A stretch of 42,396 nucleotides of DNA from Chitinophagaceae bacterium (GTDB lineage: Bacteria; Bacteroidota; Bacteroidia; Chitinophagales; Chitinophagaceae). Location: positions 1 through 42,396 of the forward strand of contig JAIYAN010000020.1 of the NCBI GenBank assembly GCA_027489035.1. The letters are read 5' to 3'. The translations under genes were made by a program, and so were the position numbers. Below, one piece after another: positions 17,853 through 26,026 of this stretch. Within the stretch, counting starts at the first letter, position 1. Each line of letters begins with the position of its first letter. A model generated the notes under the pieces. It was given only the letters and a program-made list of their open reading frames with translations, did no database searches and had not been told where the DNA came from.

Positions 17853-18261
17853 CATTGATTACATTCAACTTTACATCACTTGACCCTTTGGGTGCATAAA
17901 ATTTGGATTTAAATTCTAGTGTTTCGCCAGGTTTTACCTCATTGTAAATGGTTTCTTCATCCTCTTCAAGTAGTGTTCCAGTTTCGCTAAAAAAAGTTAT
18001 TTTTATAGTAACATCTTTATAAGTTACAACAGTTGCTGTATTTGAAATTTCGCCTTTTACAACAGTTTGACCAATCAAATTATGTTTATCTCTTCCTTCA
18101 ACTTTTAAAAACTTTTTAGGATTTTTTGATTCTATTTCCGAAATTGTCATTTTACTGGTTTCATATGTGGTTTCTGCTTTTGCATCTTGTTTTTTTGCTT
18201 TGTCGTTACAAGCAAACAAAAACAAAACAAACACAAAAAGAAATGTTTTAATTAATTTCAT
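17836..18261 (-). CDS. Small lipoprotein with FxLYD-like domain
   Basis: A 141-residue predicted lipoprotein. The signal peptide [18 protein letters not shown] ends in a lipobox Cys at 18. A Lys-rich linker and then a beta-rich domain (about 60-141) follow. The pattern [25 protein letters not shown], a turn with [21 protein letters not shown], and a final strand resembles the FxLYD/extracellular Ig-like domains of small lipoproteins, but the match is by eye. An ATG two codons upstream (18267) is also possible. Its 3' end overlaps ade by 17 bp in the opposite direction. Function unknown. Confidence 0.72.
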   Translation of the reverse strand: MKLIKTFLFVFVLFLFACNDKAKKQDAKAETTYETSKMTISEIESKNPKKFLKVEGRDKHNLIGQTVVKGEISNTATVVTYKDVTIKITFFSETGTLLEEDEETIYNEVKPGETLEFKSKFYAPKGSSDVKLNVINAKVSK

Positions 18262-18324
18262 AAACAATGATTTTAAAAAGATAAATTAATTTTTTAAAAG
18301 ATAATTTCAGGCCAAATTTAATAG

Positions 18325-18332
18325 TAGATTTG
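18325..18332 (+). promoter_or_regulatory. -7 box for upp
   Basis: TAGATTTG fits TAnnTTTG, 46 nt before the upp start. No good -33 element is seen. Confidence 0.4.
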
Positions 18333-18378
18333 TTTTGATGACCTGATTTGAAAGTTAAAAATAAAAAATAAATATTAC

Positions 18379-19029
18379 ATGGTTGTAAATTTAAGTGAAA
18401 ACCCTTCTTTAGTGAGCACTTGGGTAAGTGAATTGAGAAACATACAAATTCAGCAAGATAGAATGCGCTTTAGAAGAAACTTAGAACGAATTGGAGAAGT
18501 AGCTTCATTTGAAATCAGTAAGCATTTAGAAAGCTCAATTGTTGATGTTCAAACACCACTGGGAATTCATAAATCAAATCTTTTTAAGGAACAACCCGTA
18601 ATAGCAACGATATTAAGAGCGGGTGTTCCTATGTTTCAGGGGTTACTCAATTATTTTGACAAAGCCGATAGTGCATTTTTATGTGCATACAGAAAGCATC
18701 ATGAAGATGGCAGTTTCGAAATCAAATTGGAGTACATGAGTTGCCCGAATCTAGCAAACAGAGACATAATTATATGCGACCCAATGTTGGCTACGGGTGC
18801 ATCATTAGTAAAATGTATTGATTTTTTAAAAACAGCAGGCCAATTTAAAAGTCTGCATATTGTTTGTGCAATTGCGAGTAAATATGGAATAGAAACGATT
18901 AAAGCAGCATTTCCATATGCAACAATTTGGTGCGGGGATATAGATGAAACATTGTCGGATAAAGGATATATAATACCAGGACTTGGCGATGCAGGTGATT
19001 TGGCATTTGGCGAAAAAATTCAACATTAA
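18379..19029 (+). CDS. upp: Uracil phosphoribosyltransferase
   Basis: A 216-residue UPRTase, which makes UMP from uracil and PRPP. The PRPP loop is DPMLATGAS (134-142), ILRAGVPM lies at 78-85, and the C-terminal uracil-binding segment YIIPGLGDAGDLAFG is present. The length fits the family. It is a single gene between the lipoprotein and the PorP/SprF gene. The N-terminal FRRNLERIGEVASFEIS is typical of the Bacteroidota form. Confidence 0.95.
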   Translation: MVVNLSENPSLVSTWVSELRNIQIQQDRMRFRRNLERIGEVASFEISKHLESSIVDVQTPLGIHKSNLFKEQPVIATILRAGVPMFQGLLNYFDKADSAFLCAYRKHHEDGSFEIKLEYMSCPNLANRDIIICDPMLATGASLVKCIDFLKTAGQFKSLHIVCAIASKYGIETIKAAFPYATIWCGDIDETLSDKGYIIPGLGDAGDLAFGEKIQH

Positions 19030-19089
19030 AAAAAAACAATAATCAGATTTAATTTATACGCTTCATTATTTAGTTTTTATATATAGAAG

Positions 19090-19120
19090 TTTGACTTTTA
19101 AATCTAAATTATTATCTTTA
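19090..19120 (+). promoter_or_regulatory. Promoter of the PorP/SprF gene
   Basis: A TTTG -33 element (19090-19093), 19 nt, then TATCTTTA (19113-19120), one base from the TAnnTTTG consensus. It ends 17 nt before the ATG. This is the best two-part Bacteroidota promoter in the window. Confidence 0.6.
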
Positions 19121-19137
19121 CGACAAGCATATTTACC

Positions 19138-20163
19138 ATGAGAAAATTTATACAAATAATTTGCCTTTTATTGTTAACTACAATTGTTAAAGCGCAAGAT
19201 CCACATTTTTCGCAATTTTTTTCTTCTCCACTAACGTTAAACCCAGCATTTACAGGGAAATTTAATGGTTCATGGAGATTGGCTGTTAATCATAGAGACC
19301 AATGGCCAACCATTCCAAAAGCATATGTAACTACCAGTGGGTCGATAGATTTTCCGATTTTAAAAGGTAAATTACCTGAGGGTGATGTGTTTGGAATAGG
19401 CATTTCAGGATTAACCGATGCGAGTTCAAACAACGCATTAAAATTGAATTATGGTTCACTTTCTGTTTCATATCATAAAGCGATAGACGAAAACGGATTT
19501 AATACACTTGGAGTTGGTTTTCAGGGGACATATGCTTCAACCACAATAGACAGAAGTGGATTATTGTTTGAAGATGAATTGCGCCAAAATGGATTCCAAC
19601 CAAATACTTCAGGAGAATACCTAATCAACCCGAATTTAGGCAACACACAAAGATATGTAGATGTAAATGCTGGGCTACTTTATTCTGGTTCAAGTAATGG
19701 GGAAAACAATTATTATTTAGGTGTTTCAATGTATCATATTAATCGTCCAAAAGTTAGTTTTTTAAGAAATTCAACTGCCAATAGTTGGTTTTTAGCGAGT
19801 CGTTTAACTGTACATGCAGGAGGTACTTTTCCTATTTCAGATGTAGCAGGTATAAATCTATCTCTTATCCATCAATCACAAAATAAAGCAAGCGAAACCG
19901 TTATTGGGGGCGCATTTTCATTGAATGCCAATGGAGACAAAGAAAACCCAACTAGCTTTTACATTGGTTCATGGCTTCGTGTTAATGACGCCATCATTCC
20001 TTATTTAGGATTAGAATTTTCAGGCATCAGATTTGGAGCAAGTTACGACATCAATACCAGTGCTTTAAAAGCAGCAACAGGTAGCAGAGGCGGAACGGAA
20101 TTCTCAGTCATTTATACAAAACGTCCAAGCGAATATATGGGCATTCCTTGTCCTAGATTCTAA
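19138..20163 (+). CDS. PorP/SprF family type IX secretion membrane protein
   Basis: A 341-residue outer-membrane beta-barrel protein. The signal peptide (MRKFIQIICLLLLTTIVKAQ) is followed by the family signature DPHFSQFFSSPLTLNPAFTGKFNGSWRLAVNHRDQW, then many amphipathic strands. In Flavobacterium johnsoniae SprF is needed to export the adhesin SprB, and each family member is thought to serve a partner cargo, often with a type B sorting domain. No large adhesin gene is adjacent here, so this is an orphan PorP/SprF paralogue. Whether it is the core PorP cannot be decided. Transcribed from a clear promoter just upstream. Confidence 0.88.
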   Translation: MRKFIQIICLLLLTTIVKAQDPHFSQFFSSPLTLNPAFTGKFNGSWRLAVNHRDQWPTIPKAYVTTSGSIDFPILKGKLPEGDVFGIGISGLTDASSNNALKLNYGSLSVSYHKAIDENGFNTLGVGFQGTYASTTIDRSGLLFEDELRQNGFQPNTSGEYLINPNLGNTQRYVDVNAGLLYSGSSNGENNYYLGVSMYHINRPKVSFLRNSTANSWFLASRLTVHAGGTFPISDVAGINLSLIHQSQNKASETVIGGAFSLNANGDKENPTSFYIGSWLRVNDAIIPYLGLEFSGIRFGASYDINTSALKAATGSRGGTEFSVIYTKRPSEYMGIPCPRF

Positions 20164-20221
20164 GCAAACCTATTGTTTTAAAACTTCGCTTCCATTCATT
20201 CTTTAATGATTTAACTCCATC

Positions 20222-20995
20222 ATGCTTAAAGAAATCATCCTTTCCTTTCAGGCCTATGGTGAAGCACACCAATTCATAAAAAAACATCGATTGTGGAAAT
20301 GGATTTTCATTCCAGGTGTTTTATATTGTATCCTTTTTGTGTTTGGATTTTATTATTTCTGGACTTCAAGCAATGATGCCACAGCATGGATGCTTACTAA
20401 AATTGGAGCAAAAAGTTGGCTGGATAAAATGCAAGACAGTTGGTTGAGTTTTTTCTTTATTGTAGGACAAGTATTTACACATTTATTTTTACTCATTTTT
20501 TACTTCTCCCTATTCAAATTTACATTTCTTGTAATTGGCTCACCAGTATTTGCTTATTTAAGCGAAAAAACAGACAGCATTATTACTGGTAATGAATATC
20601 ATTTTGATTTCACTCAATTGCTACAAGACATGATTCGTTCCATAAAAATTGCACTTCGTAATTTTTCGTGGCAAACAATTTATATGCTGGCTTTTTTTAT
20701 TGTTTCATTTATTCCATTAATTGGTTGGATAACCCCATTAATCGCCATGTTTATAGATTGTTTTTATATGGGATTTTCAATGCTGGATTATAGTTGTGAA
20801 CGAAATAAATTAAGTTCATCAGCAAGTATCGATTTAATAGGACATCATCGTGGATTAGCTATTGGAAATGGAATGGTATTTTATATGTTTCACGCCATTC
20901 CTTTTTTGGGTTGGATGTTGGCACCGAGTTATGCTGTAATTGCAGCAACATTAAGCATGCACAAAGCAAAAGAAAATAATTTGATATCCTTCTAA
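20222..20995 (+). CDS. EI24/CysZ-like membrane protein
   Basis: A 257-residue integral membrane protein of the EI24 domain family, which includes the sulfate transporter CysZ. Hydrophobic segments lie at about 26-45, 73-105, 148-185 and 215-242. Characteristic features are the SPVFAYLSEKTD loop, FIPLIGWITPLIAMFIDCFYMGFSMLDY and the C-terminal FHAIPFLGWMLAPSYAVIAATL. A sulfate role is not shown: no sulfate-assimilation gene is near. Its stop codon is followed at once by the next gene's ATG (TAAATG), so the two are likely translated as a unit. Confidence 0.82.
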   Translation: MLKEIILSFQAYGEAHQFIKKHRLWKWIFIPGVLYCILFVFGFYYFWTSSNDATAWMLTKIGAKSWLDKMQDSWLSFFFIVGQVFTHLFLLIFYFSLFKFTFLVIGSPVFAYLSEKTDSIITGNEYHFDFTQLLQDMIRSIKIALRNFSWQTIYMLAFFIVSFIPLIGWITPLIAMFIDCFYMGFSMLDYSCERNKLSSSASIDLIGHHRGLAIGNGMVFYMFHAIPFLGWMLAPSYAVIAATLSMHKAKENNLISF

Positions 20996-21706
20996 ATGAA
21001 AACGACTGTATTTTTAATCCCCTGTTTTTTAGCTGAAGATGCAAATGAAACCATTCCTGTTTATGTAATGGAATCCGTTAAAAATTCTCAAGTCATCTTT
21101 GCAGAAAATGAGCGCACTACCCGACGATTTTTAAAATCAATGGATAGAAGTATTTCTATAGATGCATTTGAATGGCATACGATTCATAAAACGGAAACGG
21201 ATCAAATTAATATACAGGCATTTAAGCATGCAATTGCCTCAGGAAAAAACATCTCTATTATAAGTGAAGCTGGTTGTCCGGGAGTAGCAGATCCAGGGCA
21301 ACAACTTATTGCCATTGCACAAGAAATGGGCTGTGTAATAAAACCACTTGTAGGACCAAGCTCTATCTTATTGGCATTGATGGCAAGTGGCATGAATGGA
21401 CAGCAATTTGAATTTATTGGTTACTTACCAATTGAAAATGGAGAAAGAATAAAAAAAATTAAAGAGCTAGAATTAAGCTCTTTAAAAAACAACAGTACAA
21501 AAATATTTATAGAAACTCCCTATCGCAACAATCCACTTTTGGAAAGTTTGTTACAGCAATGTAATGATAAAACTCGTTTGTGCATTGGTGTTAACATTAC
21601 TGGGAAAGATGAGATTATCCAAACCAAAAAAATATCGGATTGGAAAAAAAACAAACCAGAACTACATAAGAAACCTGTAATTTTTTTGTTGCACTCAGAT
21701 AATTAA
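20996..21706 (+). CDS. RsmI-like tetrapyrrole-methylase-fold SAM-dependent methyltransferase
   Basis: A 236-residue member of the tetrapyrrole methylase superfamily, closest in pattern to RsmI (16S rRNA C1402 2'-O-methyltransferase). SEAGCPGVADPG (about 85-96) corresponds to the RsmI SDAGTP..SDPG motif, and VGPSSILLALMASG follows. FIGYLP and FIETPYRN also match RsmI. The N-terminus is shorter and divergent (MKTTVFLIPCFLAED) and the C-terminal RsmI extension is missing. Bacteroidota often carry such a short paralogue besides true RsmI, so the substrate is uncertain. It starts directly after the EI24 gene's stop. A repeat cluster begins immediately after its own stop codon. Confidence 0.82.
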   Translation: MKTTVFLIPCFLAEDANETIPVYVMESVKNSQVIFAENERTTRRFLKSMDRSISIDAFEWHTIHKTETDQINIQAFKHAIASGKNISIISEAGCPGVADPGQQLIAIAQEMGCVIKPLVGPSSILLALMASGMNGQQFEFIGYLPIENGERIKKIKELELSSLKNNSTKIFIETPYRNNPLLESLLQQCNDKTRLCIGVNITGKDEIIQTKKISDWKKNKPELHKKPVIFLLHSDN

Positions 21707-21803
21707 AATCAAAAGTGAAAAGTAAAAAGTAAAAAATATGAAAAGACATTTTTTGGCCCATCATATCGAGCTACTTTTTGAATTTTGACTTTTGACTTTT
21801 TAA
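21707..21803. repeat. Heptamer repeat with inverted arms, abutting a stop codon
   Basis: The left arm (21707-21737) is built of AAAAGTN heptamers and the right arm (21773-21803) of TTTTGAC heptamers, around a ~35 bp core containing TTTTTTGGCCCATCATATCG. The arms can pair to form a long AT-rich hairpin. The left arm starts at the base after the methylase stop codon. Same family as 10561-10640. Confidence 0.72.
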
Positions 21804-21904
21804 TTGATTCTTACTAACATCTCAATCAGTATAATACCAAATAATTCATGGCTAATTTCTATTTCAATTTGATATAAATTGCATTTAAATCGAAAAGGAA
21901 AAAC

Positions 21905-23035
21905 ATGAACATAGCAATAGTTTGTTACCCAACATTTGGAGGTAGTGGTGTATTGGCAACAGAGTTGGGAAAAGCACTAGCGGAAAAAGGGCATCAGGTG
22001 CATTTCATCACCTATCAACAGCCTGTTAGATTAAGTGGTTTTCACGCCAATTTGTTTTATCATGAAGTACGGGTTCCAACCTATCCCCTTTTTGATTTTC
22101 CACCCTACGAAACTGCATTAGCCAGCGCAATGGTGGATGTAGTAATCAATCACGACATACAAATACTTCACGTACATTATGCCATACCGCATGCTGCTGC
22201 GGCATATATGGCGAAACAAATTTTAGCAAAGAAAGGAATATCACTTCCGGTAATTACTACACTACATGGAACAGATATTACACTTATTGGAAAAGATAAA
22301 ACCTATAGTCCGGTTGTCACTTTCTCCATGGAAGAAAGTGATGCATTAACAGCAGTATCTGAAAACTTAAAAGAAGAAACTTATAAAAACTTTGATATTT
22401 CTAAGCCAATAGAAGTGATTTACAATTTTGTAGACATTGCCAATTTCAATAAAAAGCCAGTTGATGCATTCAAAAAAATGGTTGCACCAAATGGTGAAAA
22501 AATAATCATGCATGCTTCAAATTTTAGGAAATTAAAAAGAGTTAGAGATGTGGTGGACGTTTTCATAAGAATTGCCAATCAAATGCCTGCGAAATTATTG
22601 CTAATAGGTGATGGTCCCGAAAGGCCTGAATTGGAATCATACACACGTTCATTATCTCTTTGCAATGACATCAAATTTTTGGGTAAGCAAGAACAAATTG
22701 AAGACATCTTGCCCATCGCTGATTTATTTTTATTACCCAGTGAATACGAAAGTTTTGGATTATCCGCATTAGAAGCAATGGCGGCAGAAGTGCCCGTAAT
22801 TTCTACCAATGCTGGAGGATTACCAGAAATCAACATCAACGGATTTTCTGGGTTTATGAGCAATGTAGGCGATGTAGAAGATATGAGTAAAAATGCAATT
22901 TCTATTTTATCCGATCCATTAATACATCAAGAATTTAAAACCAACGCTTTTACTCAGGCCAAACGTTTTGGAATCAATTCCATTATACCACAATATGAAG
23001 CGCTTTATGACAGGGTGATGGGGAGGAAGATTTGA
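21905..23035 (+). CDS. bshA: N-acetyl-alpha-D-glucosaminyl L-malate synthase
   Basis: A 376-residue GT4-family glycosyltransferase that joins GlcNAc from UDP-GlcNAc to L-malate, the first step of bacillithiol synthesis. The N-terminus MNIAIVCYPTFGGSGVLATELG is the BshA signature. HVHYAIPHA (89-97), TTLHGTDITLIG (118-129), LLIGDGPERPELE and the E-x7-E motif (E282-E290) in SEYESFGLSALEAMA follow. The length equals that of characterised BshA. The other bacillithiol genes (bshB, bshC) are not in the window. Its TGA stop is followed at once by a 9-bp repeat array. Confidence 0.95.
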   Translation: MNIAIVCYPTFGGSGVLATELGKALAEKGHQVHFITYQQPVRLSGFHANLFYHEVRVPTYPLFDFPPYETALASAMVDVVINHDIQILHVHYAIPHAAAAYMAKQILAKKGISLPVITTLHGTDITLIGKDKTYSPVVTFSMEESDALTAVSENLKEETYKNFDISKPIEVIYNFVDIANFNKKPVDAFKKMVAPNGEKIIMHASNFRKLKRVRDVVDVFIRIANQMPAKLLLIGDGPERPELESYTRSLSLCNDIKFLGKQEQIEDILPIADLFLLPSEYESFGLSALEAMAAEVPVISTNAGGLPEININGFSGFMSNVGDVEDMSKNAISILSDPLIHQEFKTNAFTQAKRFGINSIIPQYEALYDRVMGRKI

Positions 23036-23100
23036 GAGGTTTGAGAGGTTTGATACGTGCAAAAGGTTCAATTTGTTCAATGGGTTCAAGAGGTTGGAAG
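23036..23100. repeat. Nonamer (NNGTTCAAN) array after bshA
   Basis: Two GAGGTTTGA units, an 11-bp variant, then GGTTCAATT, TGTTCAATG, GGTTCAAGA and GGTTGGAAG: a 9-bp period that begins directly after the bshA stop codon. GGTTGGAAGNATTTTCC at its end recurs at 42150-42167. Confidence 0.75.
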
Positions 23101-23157
23101 CATTTTCCGTTTGGGGCTTCTTAAAACGTTTGCACATCTAAAATTTTACGATGTTGC

Positions 23158-23198
23158 CCTCCCTTCACCTTTCGGGGGAAGGGTTGGGGATGGGGGCT
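23158..23198. repeat. G-rich hairpin/quadruplex-capable intergenic element, copy 2
   Basis: G-runs of 5, 3, 4 and 5 with 2-nt loops lie at 23174-23196 on the plus strand, a textbook G-quadruplex motif. CCCTTC (23161-23166) can instead pair with GAAGGG (23178-23183). It is the reverse-oriented relative of 11951-11994 and lies just before the convergent end of the EnvC-like gene. Confidence 0.7.
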
Positions 23199-23200
23199 TT

Positions 23201-24514
23201 TTATTTCCTTCTCAACCATTTCTCAGGATCGTAATTGCTATTCTCATTGGAAATATAAAAATCAACTGCACCAACGCCATCGAAATTAGCAGCTACCCTT
23301 CCTATTGATTGACCTGTTTTGATTTGTTGTCCGCGTTGAACGGTAACGCCAGATAAATTGCTGTATGTTGTAAAATAACGTCCATGCTGTATGATTACCA
23401 CAGTCATATCTTCTATCACCTGAACAGTAGAAACCGTTCCATCAAAAACAGCTTTTACGGTGGTGCCAATATCTGATGAAATTGTTACGGATGTAACGTC
23501 CATGACGGTTCCGCTTGGAAGGGTATTTTTGCCATAATGCATCAACACCATTCCTTTATCCAATGGCCATGGCAAGGTACCTTTGTTTTTTTCAAAACTT
23601 GCATTTAATGCAATGTTATCTGCATTCAACAACACACTTTCTACTGGCTTTGCTGGTGTGGTTTTTGTCGGAGTCGTGGTTGTTTTTGTAATTGGAATAT
23701 TTGTATTGTTGGTTTTATTTTTCTCCGCTTCTTTACGCAATCTTTCTTTTTCTTTAGCCGCTTCCTTCATCGCTTTTTCTCTTGCTTCGGCCTGCGCTTT
23801 TTTAATGGCAGCAGCAATGGCATTGTTTACCTTTTGCATTTGCTTACGCTTCGCTTCTATTTGTTTGTTTAATTGCTTTCCTTGTTTTTTTAACTCAGCC
23901 AAAACCCTATCTTTTTCTTTTTGCTGCGTTTCGAGTACCGCCATTTCCTTACTTTGTACTTCTAATACTTTATTTTTAACTTCTTTCGTGCTGCTCAAAT
24001 CGGTTATTCTCTTCTTACGTAAATTTTGTGTTCGTAATATATTTTGTCCCTGCATTTCGCGATAGGTTCTATAGCTCTTTAAATAATTTATGCGCTTAAT
24101 CGCATCATTAAAATTTGCCGAAGAAAATATAAAATTCAAGAAATCATAGTTACTCCTATTTTTATAGGCATAAACCATACTTTTTGCATACTCTTGTTTC
24201 AATGTATCCAATAAACGATCATAACGATTAATGTCTTTTGAAATTTTGTACATGTTGTTATTCAACACGTTCAAGTCTTTATTGATGTTGTCGATAACCC
24301 TATCTTGTAAATTTACTTTTTTCGAAATCAAATTATATTGAAGAATGTTTTCTTTTGTCTGTTTCTTATTGTTGTTAAGCATCTGCTCTGTTTCTTCAAT
24401 TTCTTTTTTTAGTTGTTGACGCTGTTTTTCAAGCTCTTCTCTAGTTTGAGGCTGAGCAAACAATGTAGTTGAAATGATATTAAAAAGGACAATGAATAAA
24501 ATACGTCTAATCAT
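23201..24514 (-). CDS. EnvC-like coiled-coil protein with degenerate M23/LytM domain
   Basis: A 437-residue exported protein. After a signal peptide (MIRRILFIVLFNIISTTLFAQ), residues about 25-260 are a long coiled coil rich in Lys, Glu and Gln. A Thr/Pro/Lys linker (about 265-295) and a LytM domain (about 310-437) follow. The fold is clear (HYGKNTLPSGTVMDV, GTTVKAVFDGTVSTV, HGRYFTTYSNLSGVTVQRG, GQSIGRV). The zinc ligands are lost: the Y-x-HL position reads YSNLS and the HLHFE position reads AVDFYIS. As in E. coli EnvC, it probably activates a cell-wall amidase instead of cutting peptidoglycan. A perfect TATTTTTG -7 box lies 21 nt upstream. The DUF4292 gene precedes it. Confidence 0.87.
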   Translation of the reverse strand: MIRRILFIVLFNIISTTLFAQPQTREELEKQRQQLKKEIEETEQMLNNNKKQTKENILQYNLISKKVNLQDRVIDNINKDLNVLNNNMYKISKDINRYDRLLDTLKQEYAKSMVYAYKNRSNYDFLNFIFSSANFNDAIKRINYLKSYRTYREMQGQNILRTQNLRKKRITDLSSTKEVKNKVLEVQSKEMAVLETQQKEKDRVLAELKKQGKQLNKQIEAKRKQMQKVNNAIAAAIKKAQAEAREKAMKEAAKEKERLRKEAEKNKTNNTNIPITKTTTTPTKTTPAKPVESVLLNADNIALNASFEKNKGTLPWPLDKGMVLMHYGKNTLPSGTVMDVTSVTISSDIGTTVKAVFDGTVSTVQVIEDMTVVIIQHGRYFTTYSNLSGVTVQRGQQIKTGQSIGRVAANFDGVGAVDFYISNENSNYDPEKWLRRK

Positions 24515-24535
24515 GTAATAATTTTACAATTGTTG

Positions 24536-24543
24536 CAAAAATA
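24536..24543 (-). promoter_or_regulatory. -7 box for the EnvC-like gene
   Basis: TATTTTTG on the minus strand is a perfect -7 box, 21 nt before the ATG at 24514. It suggests transcription independent of the DUF4292 gene upstream. Confidence 0.5.
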
Positions 24544-24591
24544 CAAACCCATATCCAATATTAGGTGCAATATTGGTTTTGTAAATAACAA

Positions 24592-25404
24592 TTATTTTCT
24601 GATATAATTTTTAGGCACGTTAAATGTAATCGACAATTCTTTGTTAAACTCGTATTGTTTGAATATTAAATTTACATCCAATTTGGTTTTTTCTGAAACA
24701 GATATTTGACGAGATTTTGAAAAAAATAATCCATTCATTAATTCATAATCGTCGTAGGTAATATCCGCTGTTCTATTTCGCAAAATATCTACATCATCCA
24801 TTTTACTATGTACCATCAGTTTACTGTCTAGTGTAATGGTAAATAAGTTTTTAAAAAATCGATTTAAAGTTGACATTAAAATTTTATCATTTACTTCCCG
24901 GTATGATTGAATTGTATCTCCAATAAATATTGGATTTCCGATGATTAAATCTTGCAATGTTATATAATCAAAAGGAATTTCGGTTACTTCTTGTAAATAA
25001 TCAAGCGAACGATATTGGACTTCTTTTTCTTGTTTGTTTACCAATACCACACTGTCTTTTGTTATAAAAACCCTAAACACTTCTACATTAATAATTGATG
25101 CTGATAATGAAATCCAAATTGCAGAATCTTTTACAATTTTAACAACCGCTGTAATATCAGGATTCTTACCTTTTGAGCCTGTTGATTCTACTTTTATTTT
25201 AGCAGAAAAAGTTTTAAAGTCTATATTGTTTTTCTTAAACTGGGTAAATATTTCATTTACTTTTCGGATAGAATCTGCTGTATTTTTATCAACTATAACC
25301 TCAACAACTTCTTTGGGTTGTATTGCTTTGTTAATTTGCTTTGTGGTTTTACAGCTCACACATAAAATCAAACATGATATAAAAACTGATATTGAATTTT
25401 TCAT
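24592..25404 (-). CDS. DUF4292 lipoprotein
   Basis: A 270-residue predicted lipoprotein (signal peptide MKNSISVFISCLILCVSC, lipobox Cys near 18). The rest matches the DUF4292 pattern: an N-terminal helix with NIDFKTFSAKIKVES, then alternating beta strands (KIVKDSAIWISLSASI, EVFRVFITKDSVVLVNKQEKEVQ, LQDLIIGNPIF) and a C-terminal FNVPKNYIRK. The fold is expected to resemble LolA/LolB-like half barrels, suggesting lipid or lipoprotein handling, but this is unproven. It lies between dut and the EnvC-like gene. A TATATTTA box at 25483-25490 is a possible -7 element. Confidence 0.85.
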   Translation of the reverse strand: MKNSISVFISCLILCVSCKTTKQINKAIQPKEVVEVIVDKNTADSIRKVNEIFTQFKKNNIDFKTFSAKIKVESTGSKGKNPDITAVVKIVKDSAIWISLSASIINVEVFRVFITKDSVVLVNKQEKEVQYRSLDYLQEVTEIPFDYITLQDLIIGNPIFIGDTIQSYREVNDKILMSTLNRFFKNLFTITLDSKLMVHSKMDDVDILRNRTADITYDDYELMNGLFFSKSRQISVSEKTKLDVNLIFKQYEFNKELSITFNVPKNYIRK

Positions 25405-25573
25405 TTTAATTATAGTGCTTAGTTTAGTTTAAAGAAATCTCTTCAAATGCAAACTAGTTAATCTAAATGTCTATTTTTTTTGTAAATATACTGCTTAAAA
25501 TTGGGTTGAGATTGGGGTGAAAATTTCCATTTTTAAAACCGCAAATATTGAAGAATATTTAATTTGCTGATGT

Positions 25574-26017
25574 TTATTGCTTACCAGTGTGTCCAAATCC
25601 ACCTTCTCCCCTTTCTGTTTCGTTTATAACGTCTACTGCAATTAGTTCTACTGTTTCTGTTTTAGCAAAAACCATTTGTGCAATTCTATCGTTGTTGTTT
25701 ATGATTTGAATTTCGTTGCTTAAATTAATCAACAACACTTTTATTTCCCCTCGATAATCACTATCGATAGTGCCTGGTGTATTTAAACAAGTTATCCCCT
25801 GCTTCAATGCCATTCCACTTCTTGGACGAATTTGTATTTCAAAATTTGGTGGCAATTGTACAAACAATCCTGTTGGTATAAGCATTCTTTCCAAAGGATT
25901 TAATGCAATAGAATCCGTCAAATTTGCACGAATATCCATTCCTGCAGATCCTGTTGTTGCATAAGCAGGCAGTGGATTTGAAGAAGTGTTAATGATGTTT
26001 ATTTTCATTTCAGACAT
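25574..26017 (-). CDS. dut: dUTP diphosphatase
   Basis: A 147-residue trimeric dUTPase, which splits dUTP to dUMP and pyrophosphate and keeps uracil out of DNA. All five motifs are visible: AGMDIRA (25-31), [10 protein letters not shown] (65-74), [12 protein letters not shown] with the catalytic Asp85, NDRIAQMVF (109-117), and the P-loop-like tail [11 protein letters not shown] (136-146). An ATG three codons downstream (26008) could also be the start. It lies 9 bp after ispF and is surely co-transcribed with it. Confidence 0.96.
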   Translation of the reverse strand: MSEMKINIINTSSNPLPAYATTGSAGMDIRANLTDSIALNPLERMLIPTGLFVQLPPNFEIQIRPRSGMALKQGITCLNTPGTIDSDYRGEIKVLLINLSNEIQIINNNDRIAQMVFAKTETVELIAVDVINETERGEGGFGHTGKQ

Positions 26018-26026
26018 GTGAAAAGT

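Noticed and set aside
23057..23308. 83-aa plus-strand ORF after bshA
   Set aside because: It runs through the nonamer array and the G-rich element (giving a PSPFGGRVGDGG-type peptide typical of such repeats) and into the end of the EnvC-like gene.
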